Assembly: GCF_024623785.1 (NCBI RefSeq)
Contig: NZ_JANKBZ010000013.1
Coordinates: 225,762 to 289,761 of the forward strand
Origin: Archangium lipolyticum
GTDB lineage: Bacteria; Myxococcota; Myxococcia; Myxococcales; Myxococcaceae
Direction of reading: 5' to 3'
Length of the DNA stretch: 64,000 nt
The position numbers were made by a program, and so were the translations under genes. Positions 53,960 to 63,681 of the stretch are shown here, piece by piece; positions within the stretch are counted from its first letter, which is position 1; each line of letters starts with the position of its first letter. A model generated the notes under the pieces. The model saw only the letters and a program-made list of their open reading frames with translations, had not been told where the DNA came from and ran no database searches.

Positions 53960-55720
53960 ATGGACGTCATGCGGATCAGCTCCTTCCTGCTCGGACTCCT
54001 CGTGACTGGCAGTGCACTGGCCGAACCCGACACGTTCGGACTGGGGACCGGAAGGAACGGTTCTCTCCGGGTCGAGAGCGCCGGAGTCGTCATCAATCGC
54101 TACGCCCGCCTCACCGCCGATGCGGCCGAGGGCTCGAGTGTCCTGACGGTCGCGAGTGCGAAGGGTTTCGCGGTGGGGGAGCTGGTGCTCGTGCACCAGT
54201 CCACGGGCCTCGCGTCCGTGCCTGCCTCTGGAGATCAACGTCCCCTCTCGCTCGAGGGGAGCTCCGTGGGCCGCTTCGAGTACGCGCGGATCTCCGCGGT
54301 GTCGGACGGAGCGCTGCGCCTCTCGGCGCCGCTGCTGTATGGCTATGCGGCGAACCTGTCGCAGGTGGTGTGGGTGCCCGAGTACACCGAGTTGGAGGTG
54401 CGCGCCGGAGCCTCACTGAGTGCGAAGCCCTGGGATGGAGGCTCGGGTGGAATCCTCGCGGTGCTGGTCACGGGGAGGCTGCGCAACGATGGCCGCATCT
54501 CCGTGGACGGCCTGGGCTTTCGCGGCGGCGCTTTCCTCACCCACGACGACCTCAAGGGATGCACGGGCCTGGATGAGCCGGTGGCCAGTGGTGGCTCCTA
54601 TAAAGGAGAGGGCCTGGTGGCCGAGCGCTTCGGTACGGCGTCCGGGCGCGGCAACCTGTCGCATGGCGGTGGGGGCGGCAACTGCCACAACGCGGGTGGC
54701 GGAGGTGGCGGCCACGGAGGAACGGGTGGACTGGGAGGGCGATCCGCGCCCGCCGACGGCGAGCAGGATGCGGGCGGCCTGGGTGGAGCTCCGCTGGCGT
54801 ATGTGCCCTACGAGCGCCTCGTCTTGGGTGGTGGCGGTGGAGCGGGGGAGGGCAACAACGGGGAGGGGACAGGGGGAGGGGCCGGAGGAGGGCTGATGCT
54901 CATTCGCGCCAGGGAGGTGCGGGGCGAGGGACGTTTCAGCGCGGTGGGCGAGACCCCTCCGCCGACCGCTGGGGGCGATGGGGCGGGAGGTGGAGGTGGT
55001 GGTGGAGCCATTTCCCTCCGGGTCGAGCAGGAATTGCGGTGCGGTGCGGTGGACGCATCGGGCGGCGCGGGAGGCGACACCACGGAGGCGTCCTTTCCGG
55101 TGGGTCCGGGTGGGGGAGGGGGCGGGGGCGTGGTGTTCCTTCAAGGCGGAAGCCTCGAGTGTTCGACCTCGGTGCTCGCGGGGGCTCCCGGCCAGTCAGC
55201 GGCGACTGGCAACGCGCATGGAGCGGGTCCCGTCAGCGTGGGAGAAGGGACCGCGCCAGGTGTCGGGCAGGTCGTCGAAAGCCCGTTCCGGGTACCCGCC
55301 TCGCCCGCGTTGACGTCTCCGGTGGACGGCGCCACCGGGGTGCACCCGAGACCCCGCATCACGGGGTCGGCCGAGCCGGGTGCTCAGTACGTCCATCTCT
55401 TCCTCGACGGAGCGCCCTATGCGCGGCTCACGCCGTCCGCGGATGGCACATTCTCATACGAGGCCCCCGCGGAGCTGACGTTGGGGTCTCACGAGTTGCA
55501 CGCCTCGGCGGAGACGCTCGGGGTGCGGAGTCCTGTCTCCGCGCCCATCCGTTTCGAGGTCGTGCCCCAGGAGGGAGACGGGGGATTGCCCCTGGTGTTG
55601 CAGGTGGGTTGTGGATGCGGGGCATCTCCAGGCATGGGCCTGTGGGCCGGATGGGGCGTGCTGCTGGGAGCCCGCCTCGTTGCCAGGAAGAAGCAGACGA
55701 TGCCAGCGGGGAGGCGCTAG
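53960..55720 (+). CDS. exported glycine-rich AgmC-like protein with MYXO-CTERM-like end
   Basis: 586 residues, ATG at 53960 (or 53969). Signal peptide to about ALA (residue 22). Residues about 45-200 form beta-rich repeats ('VINRYARLTADAAEGSSVLTV', 'VLVHQSTG'). A very glycine-rich stretch (about 235-425) with runs of four to eight Gly alternates with 'GGLMLIRAREVRGEGRFSA'-type strands. An Ig-like domain (about 450-540, 'PALTSPVDGATGVHPRP') resembles the gliding-motility protein AgmC family. The end 'VGCGCGASPGMGLWAGWGVLLGARLVARKK' has Cys motif, membrane helix and basic tail (pieces: 'VGCGCGAS', 'ARLVARKK'), as in MYXO-CTERM sorting signals. Probably surface anchored. Motility role is only inferred. 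Confidence 0.7.
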   Translation: MDVMRISSFLLGLLVTGSALAEPDTFGLGTGRNGSLRVESAGVVINRYARLTADAAEGSSVLTVASAKGFAVGELVLVHQSTGLASVPASGDQRPLSLEGSSVGRFEYARISAVSDGALRLSAPLLYGYAANLSQVVWVPEYTELEVRAGASLSAKPWDGGSGGILAVLVTGRLRNDGRISVDGLGFRGGAFLTHDDLKGCTGLDEPVASGGSYKGEGLVAERFGTASGRGNLSHGGGGGNCHNAGGGGGGHGGTGGLGGRSAPADGEQDAGGLGGAPLAYVPYERLVLGGGGGAGEGNNGEGTGGGAGGGLMLIRAREVRGEGRFSAVGETPPPTAGGDGAGGGGGGGAISLRVEQELRCGAVDASGGAGGDTTEASFPVGPGGGGGGGVVFLQGGSLECSTSVLAGAPGQSAATGNAHGAGPVSVGEGTAPGVGQVVESPFRVPASPALTSPVDGATGVHPRPRITGSAEPGAQYVHLFLDGAPYARLTPSADGTFSYEAPAELTLGSHELHASAETLGVRSPVSAPIRFEVVPQEGDGGLPLVLQVGCGCGASPGMGLWAGWGVLLGARLVARKKQTMPAGRR

Positions 55721-55730
55721 CGCCTCCCCG
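55707..55730. terminator. perfect palindrome, bidirectional terminator candidate
   Basis: cggggaggcgctagcgcctccccg is a 24-bp perfect palindrome that includes the AgmC-like stop codon and lies before the hutH stop. With convergent genes on both sides it probably ends both transcripts. Confidence 0.6.
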
Positions 55731-55743
55731 GGCCCGTGGAGTC

Positions 55744-57270
55744 CTACGCCGTGGCGGCGCGCACGACGCGCATCAGCTCGCCGGAGTCGATGAGCTGGCA
55801 GACGGCCTCGATGTCGCGGTGGAGCTCGCGGTCCTTCTCCATGGTGGGCACGCGGCTGCGCACCAGCTCGTGCGCGGCGCGAGGCCCGCGGCCGGCCTTC
55901 ACCGGCAGCCGGTAATCCAGGGCCTGGCTGGCCACGAGGATTTCGATGGCGAGGCACGTGCGGGTGAAGTCCGCCACCTGACGGCCCTTGAGGGCGGCGG
56001 TCATGCCCATGGAGACGTGGTCCTCGCGGCCGGCGGAGGAGGGGATGGAGTCCACCGAGGCGGGGTGGCAGAGCACGCGCGACTCGGCGACCAGGGCGGC
56101 GCTCGTCACCTGGGCGATCATGAAGCCCGAGTTGAGGCCCGAGTTCTTCGCGAGGAACGGGGGCAGGTTGGACAGCGCGGGGTTGACGAGCTGCTCCACG
56201 CGGCGCTCGCTGATGGAGGACAGCTGGGTGAGGGCCATGGCGGTCACGTCCATGGCGAGCGAGATGGGCTGGCCGTGGAAGTTGCCGCCCGAGACGATGC
56301 GGCCGCTGTCGACGAAGACGAGCGGGTTGTCGGTGGCGCTGTTGACCTCGACCTCGAGGATGCGCCGGGCGAACGCGAGCCCCTCGCGCGCGGCGCCGTG
56401 CACCTGGGGCATGCAGCGCAGGGAGTAGGGGTCCTGCACCTTGCTGCAGTTGACGTGCGTCTCGACCAGATCGCTGCCCGCGAGCAGCTTTCGCAGGTGG
56501 GCGGCGCAGGCCTTCTGGCCCTCATGGGGGCGCACGTCCTGGATCTCCGGGATGAAGGGCTTGTGGCTGCCGAGCAGGCCCTCCAGCGTCATGGAGCCGG
56601 CGATGTCCGCCACGAGGGAGAGCATCTCCGCGCGCAGCTGGAGCAGGGTGCCCACGGCGCACATGGCCTGGGTGCCATTGACGAGCGCCAGGCCCTCCTT
56701 GGCCTCCAGCACCACCGGGGTCAGCCCGGCGCGCTCGAGCGCCTGACGGGCCGGCATGCGGTGTCCCTGGTAGAAGGCCTCGCCCTCGCCGATGAAGACG
56801 AGCGCCAGGTGGGCCAGCGGGGCCAGGTCTCCGGAGGCGCCCACGCTGCCGCGCTCGGGCACCACGGGCACCACGTCCTTGTTGAGCATGTCCAACGCCA
56901 GCTGCAGTGTCTCCAGGCGGATGCCGGAGAAGCCCTTGGCGAGCACGTTGCAGCGCAGCAGCAGCAGGGCGCGGGCCTCGGGGATGGGCATGGGCGAGCC
57001 CACGCCGGCCGCGTGGGACAGGATGAGGTTGCGCTGCAGCTCGCGCAGGTCCTTCTTGTCGATGCGCACCTCGGCCAGGGTGCCGAAGCCGGTGTTGATG
57101 CCGTAGGAGGGGGTATCCCCGGCAGCGACACGATCCACCAGCTCGCGCGAGGCGCGAACGCAGGCCTGGGCCTCGGGGGAGAGCTCCACGAGCACCTCGT
57201 TTTGGGCGACCTGGAGGATCTCCTCCAACCGGAGGGTGTCACCATCGATCAGAAGGCGGGGACGATACAT
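55744..57270 (-). CDS. hutH: histidine ammonia-lyase
   Basis: 508 residues, normal for the family; ATG at 57270 with ggag upstream. The MIO cofactor triad Ala-Ser-Gly is in '[18 protein letters not shown]'. '[10 protein letters not shown]' and '[15 protein letters not shown]' are the other conserved stretches, along with '[12 protein letters not shown]'. It turns histidine to urocanate, the first step of histidine breakdown. No hutU, hutI or hutG is adjacent, so the pathway is scattered, or the enzyme acts in another route such as aromatic-amino-acid lyase or aminomutase chemistry. Divergent from aspartate kinase across 161 bp. Confidence 0.93.
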   Translation of the reverse strand: MYRPRLLIDGDTLRLEEILQVAQNEVLVELSPEAQACVRASRELVDRVAAGDTPSYGINTGFGTLAEVRIDKKDLRELQRNLILSHAAGVGSPMPIPEARALLLLRCNVLAKGFSGIRLETLQLALDMLNKDVVPVVPERGSVGASGDLAPLAHLALVFIGEGEAFYQGHRMPARQALERAGLTPVVLEAKEGLALVNGTQAMCAVGTLLQLRAEMLSLVADIAGSMTLEGLLGSHKPFIPEIQDVRPHEGQKACAAHLRKLLAGSDLVETHVNCSKVQDPYSLRCMPQVHGAAREGLAFARRILEVEVNSATDNPLVFVDSGRIVSGGNFHGQPISLAMDVTAMALTQLSSISERRVEQLVNPALSNLPPFLAKNSGLNSGFMIAQVTSAALVAESRVLCHPASVDSIPSSAGREDHVSMGMTAALKGRQVADFTRTCLAIEILVASQALDYRLPVKAGRGPRAAHELVRSRVPTMEKDRELHRDIEAVCQLIDSGELMRVVRAATA

Positions 57271-57431
57271 GTGGGAGCTCCAAAGAATGCGGCGGTACAG
57301 CCAGAGGCGGCACCGTATATCTCAACAGGTGGCCGAGCGCAGCCCGTCCGCTCCGGGAGTGTCCAAGAGCTTTTGACAGCGGGGGGGCACCTCACTACGG
57401 TGACGCACCGTTCCAGGAGGAACCAGCCAAC

Positions 57432-58661
57432 GTGGCATTGATCGTCCAGAAGTACGGCGGCACCTCGGTCGGCGACATCGAGCGGATCAAGAACGTGGCC
57501 CGCCGCTGCATCGCGGCCCAGGCCGCCGGACACGACGTGGTGGTGGTCGTCTCCGCGATGTCGGGAGAGACCAACCGCCTTTTGAAGCTTGTCTCCCAGA
57601 TCACGGATCGACCGAGCGAGCGTGAGCAGGATGTGGTGGTGGCAACCGGCGAACAGGTGTCCATCGGCCTCGTGGCCATGGCCATCCAGGCGCAGGGAGG
57701 CCAGGCCACCAGCTTCCTCGGCTACCAGGTCCAGATCGTCACCGACAACGTCTTCTCCAAGGCGCGCATCAAACGCATCGACGCCGAGAAGATCCTCGAG
57801 GCGCTCAAACAGAAACACATCGTGGTGGTGGCTGGCTTCCAGGGACAGGACGAGCAGGGCAACGTCACCACGCTGGGGCGCGGCGGTTCGGACACCACGG
57901 CGGTGGCGCTGGCCGCGGCACTCAAGGCGGATGCCTGTGAGATCTACACGGACGTGGATGGCGTCTATACGACGGATCCCAACGTGTGCCCCGCGGCGCG
58001 CAAGCTGGATCGCATCTCCTACGAGGAGATGCTCGACCTGGCGAGCGTGGGCGCCAAGGTGCTGCAGATTCGTTCGGTTGAGTTCGCGATGAAGTACAAG
58101 GTGCCGCTCTGGGTGAAGTCCTCCTTCACGGACGACCCGGGCACTCTCGTGTGCGAGGAGGACAAGTCGATGGAGAACGTGGTTGTCAGCGGCATCGCCT
58201 ACGACAAGAACGAGGCGAAGCTCGCCATCAGCGGCGTGCCGGATACGCCGGGTGTGGCCGCGAAGATCTTCGGTGCGCTCGACGCGCAGAACATCGTGGT
58301 GGATCTGATCGTCCAGACGGCCTCGCGCGATGGCCGTACGGATCTGTCCTTCACGGTGGGCAAGACGGATCTGGTCAAGGCCAAGGAGATCGTGGAGCGG
58401 GTGTCGAAGGAGATCCACGCGGGCGGGCTGGAGACGGATGGCGATGTGGCCAAGGTGTCCATCGTGGGCGTGGGCATGCGCAACCACTCGGGCGTGGCGG
58501 CGAAGATGTTCCAGGTGCTCGCGAGCGAGGGCATCAACATCCAGCTCATCTCCACGTCGGAGATCAAGGTGTCCTGCCTCATCCAGTCGAAGTACACGGA
58601 GCTGGCCGTCCGGGCGCTGCACACGGCGTTCGGTCTGGACAAGGCTCCCGCGGCGAGCTGA
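57432..58661 (+). CDS. lysC: aspartate kinase
   Basis: 409 residues. GTG at 57432 with ccaggagg upstream. Kinase domain: '[19 protein letters not shown]', '[15 protein letters not shown]', '[17 protein letters not shown]', '[16 protein letters not shown]' and '[18 protein letters not shown]'. Two ACT domains follow ('[17 protein letters not shown]', '[19 protein letters not shown]'), fitting lysine/threonine feedback control. It makes aspartyl-phosphate for lysine, threonine, methionine and diaminopimelate. It lies four bases before the ComEA-like gene. Confidence 0.96.
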   Translation: MALIVQKYGGTSVGDIERIKNVARRCIAAQAAGHDVVVVVSAMSGETNRLLKLVSQITDRPSEREQDVVVATGEQVSIGLVAMAIQAQGGQATSFLGYQVQIVTDNVFSKARIKRIDAEKILEALKQKHIVVVAGFQGQDEQGNVTTLGRGGSDTTAVALAAALKADACEIYTDVDGVYTTDPNVCPAARKLDRISYEEMLDLASVGAKVLQIRSVEFAMKYKVPLWVKSSFTDDPGTLVCEEDKSMENVVVSGIAYDKNEAKLAISGVPDTPGVAAKIFGALDAQNIVVDLIVQTASRDGRTDLSFTVGKTDLVKAKEIVERVSKEIHAGGLETDGDVAKVSIVGVGMRNHSGVAAKMFQVLASEGINIQLISTSEIKVSCLIQSKYTELAVRALHTAFGLDKAPAAS

Positions 58662-58664
58662 GCC

Positions 58665-59048
58665 ATGAACCGGACCGGTGCGCTCGCGGTGGCCTCGCTC
58701 GGGCTGTTGGGCCTGGGCGTGGTGGCTCGTGTGCGCTGGCCGGAGTCCTCGCCCGCGTTGGGCTGTGAGCCCGGCGCGGTGCGTGTGGTAGAAGGGGTGG
58801 CGGTGTGCGGAGAGGGGGATGCGCTCTCCGCCCCGCAGCGCCTGATGCTGGGCCAGAAGTTGGATCTCAACGTCGTCACCGAGTCCGAGCTCGCGGGGGT
58901 ACCCGGGGTAGGGCGCTCGCTGGCCCGGCGTCTGGTGCGGGAGCGCGAGGTGCGGGGGCGATTCGTGTCCTGGACCGAGGTGGCGGACGTGCCCGGGGTG
59001 GGTGCTGCCCGGTTGGGGACCCTCCAGGCGACAACGGAGCTACGGTAG
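58665..59048 (+). CDS. ComEA-like helix-hairpin-helix protein
   Basis: 127 residues. An N-terminal membrane anchor (about 7-22) is followed by a short linker with two cysteines and a C-terminal HhH unit: 'LDLNVVTESELAGVPGVGRSLARRLVRERE' in pieces 'LNVVTESELAGVPGVG' and 'ADVPGVGAARLG'. This is the ComEA layout, binding DNA outside the membrane for uptake or repair. Proximity to lysC (three-base gap) implies a shared transcript only. Confidence 0.88.
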   Translation: MNRTGALAVASLGLLGLGVVARVRWPESSPALGCEPGAVRVVEGVAVCGEGDALSAPQRLMLGQKLDLNVVTESELAGVPGVGRSLARRLVREREVRGRFVSWTEVADVPGVGAARLGTLQATTELR

Positions 59049-59084
59049 GAGCCAGGGCCCCGAGGCGTGTGATAAGCACCGTCT

Positions 59085-61262
59085 GTGCAGATCGCCTGCC
59101 CTCAGTGCTCCATGCAATATGCGCTCGACCCCAGGCTGCTTCCGCCTGGGGGAGTGCCGGTACAGTGCACCCGCTGTAGCCATGTCTTCATCGCCGCACC
59201 ACCGGAGCAGGCGACGCCCCAGACGACGCAGGTGTTCGGGAGCCCGGTGCCGCAGGCCGCACCCGCTCAGGCCGCGCCGCGTCCCGCCGCGCCCCAGGCG
59301 AACCCGGGTCTGGGCTCCACGCTGCTCTATGGCGCGAACAGGGGCGCCCAGCAACCGTCGGCCCAGACGACGCAGGTGTTCGGAGCGGTGCCCCAGGTGC
59401 CGCCCGTGGCGCCCGTGGCCAGCAAGCCGCCGCCCGTGGCCAACAAGCCCCAGCAGGCCGGGGGGCCACCCGTTGCCACGGGGACGCAGGTATTCGGAGC
59501 GGTGCCTCAACCGGCGGGGGCGCAGAGCCAGTCGTCCAGGCCGCCCTCCGCGTCGGGTACGCCGCCTTTCGGCTCCGCCGCGCCGCAGATGGCTCCTGTC
59601 GCCAGGCCCCAGGCCGGTGCCGCGCCCGCCACGTCGACGACGCAGGTCTTTGGAGCCGTGCCGCAGCAGGTGCCGTCCATGGGGCAGGCTCCGGCGGGGA
59701 CTCCGTCGACCGCGTCCACGACCCAGGCGTTTGGCGGCGTTCCGGTTCCCGGCTCTCAGTCGGGCGGTGCGCGTGGGCCGCAGCCCGTTCCCGGTGCGGC
59801 TCCGGGGCCCGAGATGACCCAGCCCTTCGGCAGGCCCGGGCAGACGGCGGTGGGGCCCACCTCGCAGCCTCCGGGCCTGACACCGCGGACCGTGCAGGAG
59901 TCCTCCGCCCCCGTGCGGCCCGAGCCCGCCCCGGTGGTGGGCGTGTCGGCGTCGACGACGATCGAGCTCCCCGACGAGGTGCCGATCCCGAGGACTCCGA
60001 TGCGGCCGATCGCGGAGTTGCTGGAGGAGGAGACGGGAGTTTCTCTCGAGTCGCTCGAGGAGCCGCCTCCATCGCGGGGCCTGCCGCCCACCGTGTCCCA
60101 GCCGCTCGAGCTGCCGCCGGAGTTGTCTTCGTTGCAGGGCGCGTCCGGCTCGACGCTGTCCAAGCCGCTCGAGCTGCCACCGGCACTGCTCGACGAGGCC
60201 GTGGAGAGCATCGAAGCGGGGGATCGCCGCAAGCGCCCCAGGTCGGGACGAGGGGGGAAGGGTCTGCTCATCGCGGCGGGCGTGCTGGTGCTCGCGCTGA
60301 CGGCGTTCCTCACCTCGCCGGCCTGGCGCTCGAAGTCCAAGGCCGTGCCGCACGCGGCGCTGGTGGCCAGGGACGAGGCGGTGGCGATGCTGCGGCGGGA
60401 CGACATGGCCTCCCAGCAAGAGGCATTCTCCCGGCTGAAGTCCCTGGCGGGAGCGCACCCCGACAGCATCGAGCTCCTGGCCGAGGAGGGAATCGCGCTC
60501 GCCACGTACGTGGACGATACGCGCGTGCTGGTGGCCACGCTCCAGGCGAAGATGGCGCGTCTGCAGGAGCAGATCCGCACCCTCACGGAGGCCCAGAGTC
60601 CGGCCGACTGGCAGAGCCGGGTCAACACGATGCGTGACGAGCTGGCCGCCACGCAGCGGGAGCTGACTCCGCTCGAGGAGCGCGGCACCCACCTGGCGAA
60701 GGAGGCCGCGCAGGTGTTGAAGCGGTTGTCGGGGGCTCCCGAGAAGAGCAAGGAGGAGGAGAAGGAGGTTGCGCTGTTGCGCCTCCGGGCCCGAGCCATG
60801 TTGAGTGGCGCCATGAGCGTGAACGAGACGCTCAACCTGGCCGTGCAGCTGGCCCAGACAGGGCAGCAGGATTGGAGCACGCTGGCGCTGGCCGTGTATG
60901 TGCTCAACAACCCCACCGCCTCGCCGAACCAGGTGTCCGAGACCGTTGCCGCGCTGGAGCACATGAGGGAGTCGGACAAGACCTTCCTGAGGGCCTACGT
61001 GCTGGGGGCGCGGATTGCCCTGATGCGCCATCAGCCGGCAGCCGCCCTGCCACTGCTGGACACGGTCATCACCCTCAACCCCAGGCACGAACTGGCCCAG
61101 AAGCTCCACGCGCACGCCCAGGCCTTGGTGGACAAGGAGCACGAGCCCGCTCCTCCCACACCGGCGCCCGAGCCTGCTCCGGAGTCCGCTTCCACGACGC
61201 CCGAGGCCGAGGCCGAGGCTTCTCCCTCGACGCCTGGGGCCGAGGCCTCTCCCACGCCCTGA
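59085..61262 (+). CDS. zinc-ribbon membrane protein with a TQxFG repeat linker
   Basis: 725 residues, GTG start at 59085 (no clear ribosome site). An N-terminal MJ0042-type zinc ribbon: 'ACPQC' and 'QCTRC' supply four cysteines. Residues about 45-265 are disordered Pro/Ala/Gln sequence with about seven copies of a T-Q-x-F-G-x-x-P motif (TTQVFGAVPQ is the commonest). 'SSSTIELPDE'-type acidic stretches follow, then one membrane segment (about 395-415, 'LLIAAGVLVLALTAFLT'). After it a helical region with TPR-like and coiled-coil parts runs to a Glu/Ala/Pro tail. Similar proteins are common in myxobacteria; function unknown. Confidence 0.7.
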   Translation: MQIACPQCSMQYALDPRLLPPGGVPVQCTRCSHVFIAAPPEQATPQTTQVFGSPVPQAAPAQAAPRPAAPQANPGLGSTLLYGANRGAQQPSAQTTQVFGAVPQVPPVAPVASKPPPVANKPQQAGGPPVATGTQVFGAVPQPAGAQSQSSRPPSASGTPPFGSAAPQMAPVARPQAGAAPATSTTQVFGAVPQQVPSMGQAPAGTPSTASTTQAFGGVPVPGSQSGGARGPQPVPGAAPGPEMTQPFGRPGQTAVGPTSQPPGLTPRTVQESSAPVRPEPAPVVGVSASTTIELPDEVPIPRTPMRPIAELLEEETGVSLESLEEPPPSRGLPPTVSQPLELPPELSSLQGASGSTLSKPLELPPALLDEAVESIEAGDRRKRPRSGRGGKGLLIAAGVLVLALTAFLTSPAWRSKSKAVPHAALVARDEAVAMLRRDDMASQQEAFSRLKSLAGAHPDSIELLAEEGIALATYVDDTRVLVATLQAKMARLQEQIRTLTEAQSPADWQSRVNTMRDELAATQRELTPLEERGTHLAKEAAQVLKRLSGAPEKSKEEEKEVALLRLRARAMLSGAMSVNETLNLAVQLAQTGQQDWSTLALAVYVLNNPTASPNQVSETVAALEHMRESDKTFLRAYVLGARIALMRHQPAAALPLLDTVITLNPRHELAQKLHAHAQALVDKEHEPAPPTPAPEPAPESASTTPEAEAEASPSTPGAEASPTP

Positions 61263-61459
61263 CCCGGGGTGTCCATTTCGGGCCCTTTCGAGGGAAAAAA
61301 AGTTCCCACTCCCGAGCGGAGCGCCTCGCGCCAGACGCCCCTGATCTAGAGAGCGCCCCCTGGAGCCGTTCATGAGGGAGGCCATGGCGTGTCTCTTGCT
61401 TGCCCATGCCCCCGAGTCGCACGTGTCAACGCGTATCGAGGGGCGGGGAGGCAGGGGTG

Positions 61460-62644
61460 ATGGCGGAGCTGGTGTTCTGGTGTGCCGCGGTGCTGCTGGT
61501 GCACACGTACTTTCTGTACCCGGTGTTCCTGTTCGCCCTGGATGGGGCGGCGCAGGTGCTGCACAACGTGCGCTACATGCGCTCGGGGGCGAACCGGCGC
61601 CGGGGTGAGCGGCCGGGCGAGCTTCCGCGGGTAAGCCTGGTGGTGGCTGCCTACAACGAGGCGAGCTGCATCGAGGAGAAGCTGCGCAACAGTCTGGCGC
61701 TGGACTATCCGGCGAATCGCTTCGAGGTGCTGATTGGCTCGGACGGCTCGACGGACGGGACGGATGAGCGGGTGCTGCGGTGCGCGGACGAGCGGGTGCG
61801 GTTGTCGGCGGCGCCTCGCGGGGGGAAGACGTCGGTGCTGAACCGGTGCATCCCGCTGGCGAAGGGGGACATCGTGTTGCTGTCGGATGCGAACACGATG
61901 ATCGAGCCGGAGGCGGTGAAGCGGCTGGTACGGCACTTCGAGGACCCCGAGGTGGGGGCGGTGTGCGGGCAGCTGCGGCTCTTCAACCCGACGAAGGCCG
62001 AGTACGAGGAGAGCACGTACTGGACCTACGAGTCGCTCATCAAGTTCTACGAGGGCAAGCGCGGGGCGGTGGTGGGGGCGAACGGAGGGCTGTACGCCAT
62101 CCGCCGCTCGCTGTTCAACGCGCTGCCGCCGTCGACGATCGTGGACGACTTCGTGATTCCGCTGCGCATCCTGGAGAAGGGCTACAAGGTGGTCTACGAG
62201 CCCGAGGCGGTGGCGCACGAGGAGACGACGGAGGACTACGGGAAGGAGTTCGGGCGGAGGGCGCGCATCGCGGCGGGTAACTTCCAGAGCCTGCGGATGG
62301 TGCCGGGGCTGCTGTCGCCGCTGGCGGGCTTCCCGGCGTTCGCCTTCTGGTCACACAAGCTGCTGCGCTGGTGCGCGCCGGCGCTGATGGCTCTGGCGCT
62401 GGTGGCGAACCTCTTCCTTTTGCACAGCCCGCTCTACCAGCTGACGCTGGCGGGACAGGTGCTGTTCTACGGGCTGGCGTTCCTGGGGAAGAAGGGGCTG
62501 CTGAAGGGGACGGCCCGGCGCGTGGCCTCGGTGGCCTACTACTTCGTCACCATGAACCTGGCGATCGTGGTTGGCTTCTGGCGCTTCCTGCGCAACACCC
62601 AGCGCGCAGCATGGGACCGCACGGCGCGCGCTCCATCCTCGTAG
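61460..62644 (+). CDS. family 2 glycosyltransferase with membrane segments
   Basis: 394 residues from ATG 61460 with gggagg upstream (GTG 61457 is one codon earlier). Membrane segment at about 5-28, then 'PRVSLVVAAYNEASCIEEKL', 'RFEVLIGSDGSTDGTD' (nucleotide-sugar aspartates), 'GDIVLLSDANTMIEP' (DxD-like metal site), 'GANGGLYAIRRSLF' and 'IVDDFVIPLRILEKGYKVVYEPEA' (in parts 'VDDFVIPLRILEKG'), and a Q-x-x-R-W-like 'AGNFQSLRM'. Three C-terminal membrane helices complete the processive-type GT2 layout. Probably builds or extends an exopolysaccharide. It ends before the rRNA control region. Confidence 0.92.
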   Translation: MAELVFWCAAVLLVHTYFLYPVFLFALDGAAQVLHNVRYMRSGANRRRGERPGELPRVSLVVAAYNEASCIEEKLRNSLALDYPANRFEVLIGSDGSTDGTDERVLRCADERVRLSAAPRGGKTSVLNRCIPLAKGDIVLLSDANTMIEPEAVKRLVRHFEDPEVGAVCGQLRLFNPTKAEYEESTYWTYESLIKFYEGKRGAVVGANGGLYAIRRSLFNALPPSTIVDDFVIPLRILEKGYKVVYEPEAVAHEETTEDYGKEFGRRARIAAGNFQSLRMVPGLLSPLAGFPAFAFWSHKLLRWCAPALMALALVANLFLLHSPLYQLTLAGQVLFYGLAFLGKKGLLKGTARRVASVAYYFVTMNLAIVVGFWRFLRNTQRAAWDRTARAPSS

Positions 62645-62668
62645 TCAGGGGGGCATCGAGCGTAGGGT

Positions 62669-62686
62669 GAGGGGGGCGACCCCCTC
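62669..62686 (+). terminator. hairpin after the glycosyltransferase
   Basis: gaggggg / ccccctc with a four-base loop, 24 bp past the stop, followed by tgtgtcc. It probably separates the gene from the rRNA promoters. Confidence 0.5.
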
Positions 62687-62842
62687 TGTGTCCGGACGTG
62701 GAGGAGGGCTCGAGAATCAGTAGAAGTGAGGGTCCGGACGTACCGAGCGCTTGCTCGCCTCGCACTGAGCGGGGTGGCAGGCGCTCCGTCATTTTCTCCA
62801 TCTCCGTGTGTGAGCGTGGGAAGTGGACGTTGATGAAGGCGG

Positions 62843-63426
62843 TTGACACCCAACGCGGCGGTGATAGAAGCCGCGCCCCCTCGGATGGGGAGGCGAAGCC
62901 GCAACGGCGGCGGAGCTCCCAGACGAGCTTGAAAGACGGAATAAGGAGTCGACGAAGCGGAGTTGACTCTCAACGCGGCGGTGGTAGAAGCCGCCTCCCC
63001 CGAAACGGCGGAAGTCGCACAGGCGACAGAAACCGGGGCGGAGGGAAGAGAGAGTTGACGAAGGTGGTTGACTCCTCTGGGACCGCGAGATAGAAGCCGC
63101 GCCCCTCGGACGGACAGGTGAAGTCGCAACGGCGACGGAGTCCCCCGGACGAAGCAGTGACAGGCGAAATACGAAGTCGACGAAGCGGGTTGACTCCCAA
63201 CGCGGCGGTGGTAGAAGCCGCCTCCCTCCGAAGCGGCGGAAGTCGCGCAGGCGGGAAGAAGAGAGTCGACGAAGCGAGTTGACACGGGAGGCGGAAGCGA
63301 AGTAGGCTCCGCGCCCCTCCTCGAAAGAAACAAAGCGCTCCGGCGCGATGTTACTTCCCAACGAGGCGAAGCGGTGAAACGAAGCGGCAACGGCCGCTTG
63401 ACAGAAAAGCCGCTCCGAAATAAAGA
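62843..63426 (+). promoter_or_regulatory. array of six tandem promoter-like elements upstream of the rRNA genes
   Basis: TTGACA/T hexamers recur at 62843, 62963, 63068, 63190, 63279 and 63398. Each is followed 16-18 bases later by a -10-like hexamer: TAGAAG at 62865, 62985, 63091 and 63212, TAGGCT at 63303 and TAAAGA at 63421. Copies 1, 2 and 4 share 'caacgcggcggtg' between the hexamers and 'ccgcc/g' after. The last (TTGACA-17-TAAAGA) is closest to consensus. Stacked promoters are normal for heavily expressed rRNA operons. 62687-62842 holds a gtccggacgt repeat (62690, 62731) and nothing else recognisable. Confidence 0.75.
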
Positions 63427-63681
63427 ATGCGGCCCCCGAGGTTGAATGGGGTGCAGCTGAGAAGCAAAACGGTAGCACACAGTCGCCCCAGCAACAAGCG
63501 ACTCGGTCTTTGAAAACCAAATAGCAAGCCCAAGAAGACAGATTGCGGAAACCGCAGTCAATTCTAAGCGGCACTCCGGAGCGAGTCGGCGTGAGTCGAT
63601 TCCAGGGGTGCCTTGAACAGCGAAGTCGGGAGTCCCTTAGCCGGGCCCTGACGGATGCCGGTTCTAAATTCTTCAAATTTC
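63427..63681 (+). promoter_or_regulatory. 16S rRNA leader with a boxA-like antitermination site
   Basis: The transcribed leader after the last promoter holds 'ggtctttgaaaacc' at about 63506-63519, similar to the boxA/boxC-type region before bacterial 16S genes. No protein gene is convincing here. The final 20 bases are AT-rich (cttcaaatttcaa) just before the rRNA. Confidence 0.5.

Noticed and set aside
62843..63320. Possible CRISPR-like array or tandem repeats upstream of 16S
   Set aside because: Repeated blocks are degenerate, contain promoter hexamers, and have neither constant repeat length nor unique spacers of fixed size. A promoter array explains them better.
62539..63676. Minus-strand frames of about 300 codons in the rRNA control region
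   Set aside because: They lie across promoter repeats, are Ser/Arg/Pro-rich, lack ribosome sites and have no family resemblance.
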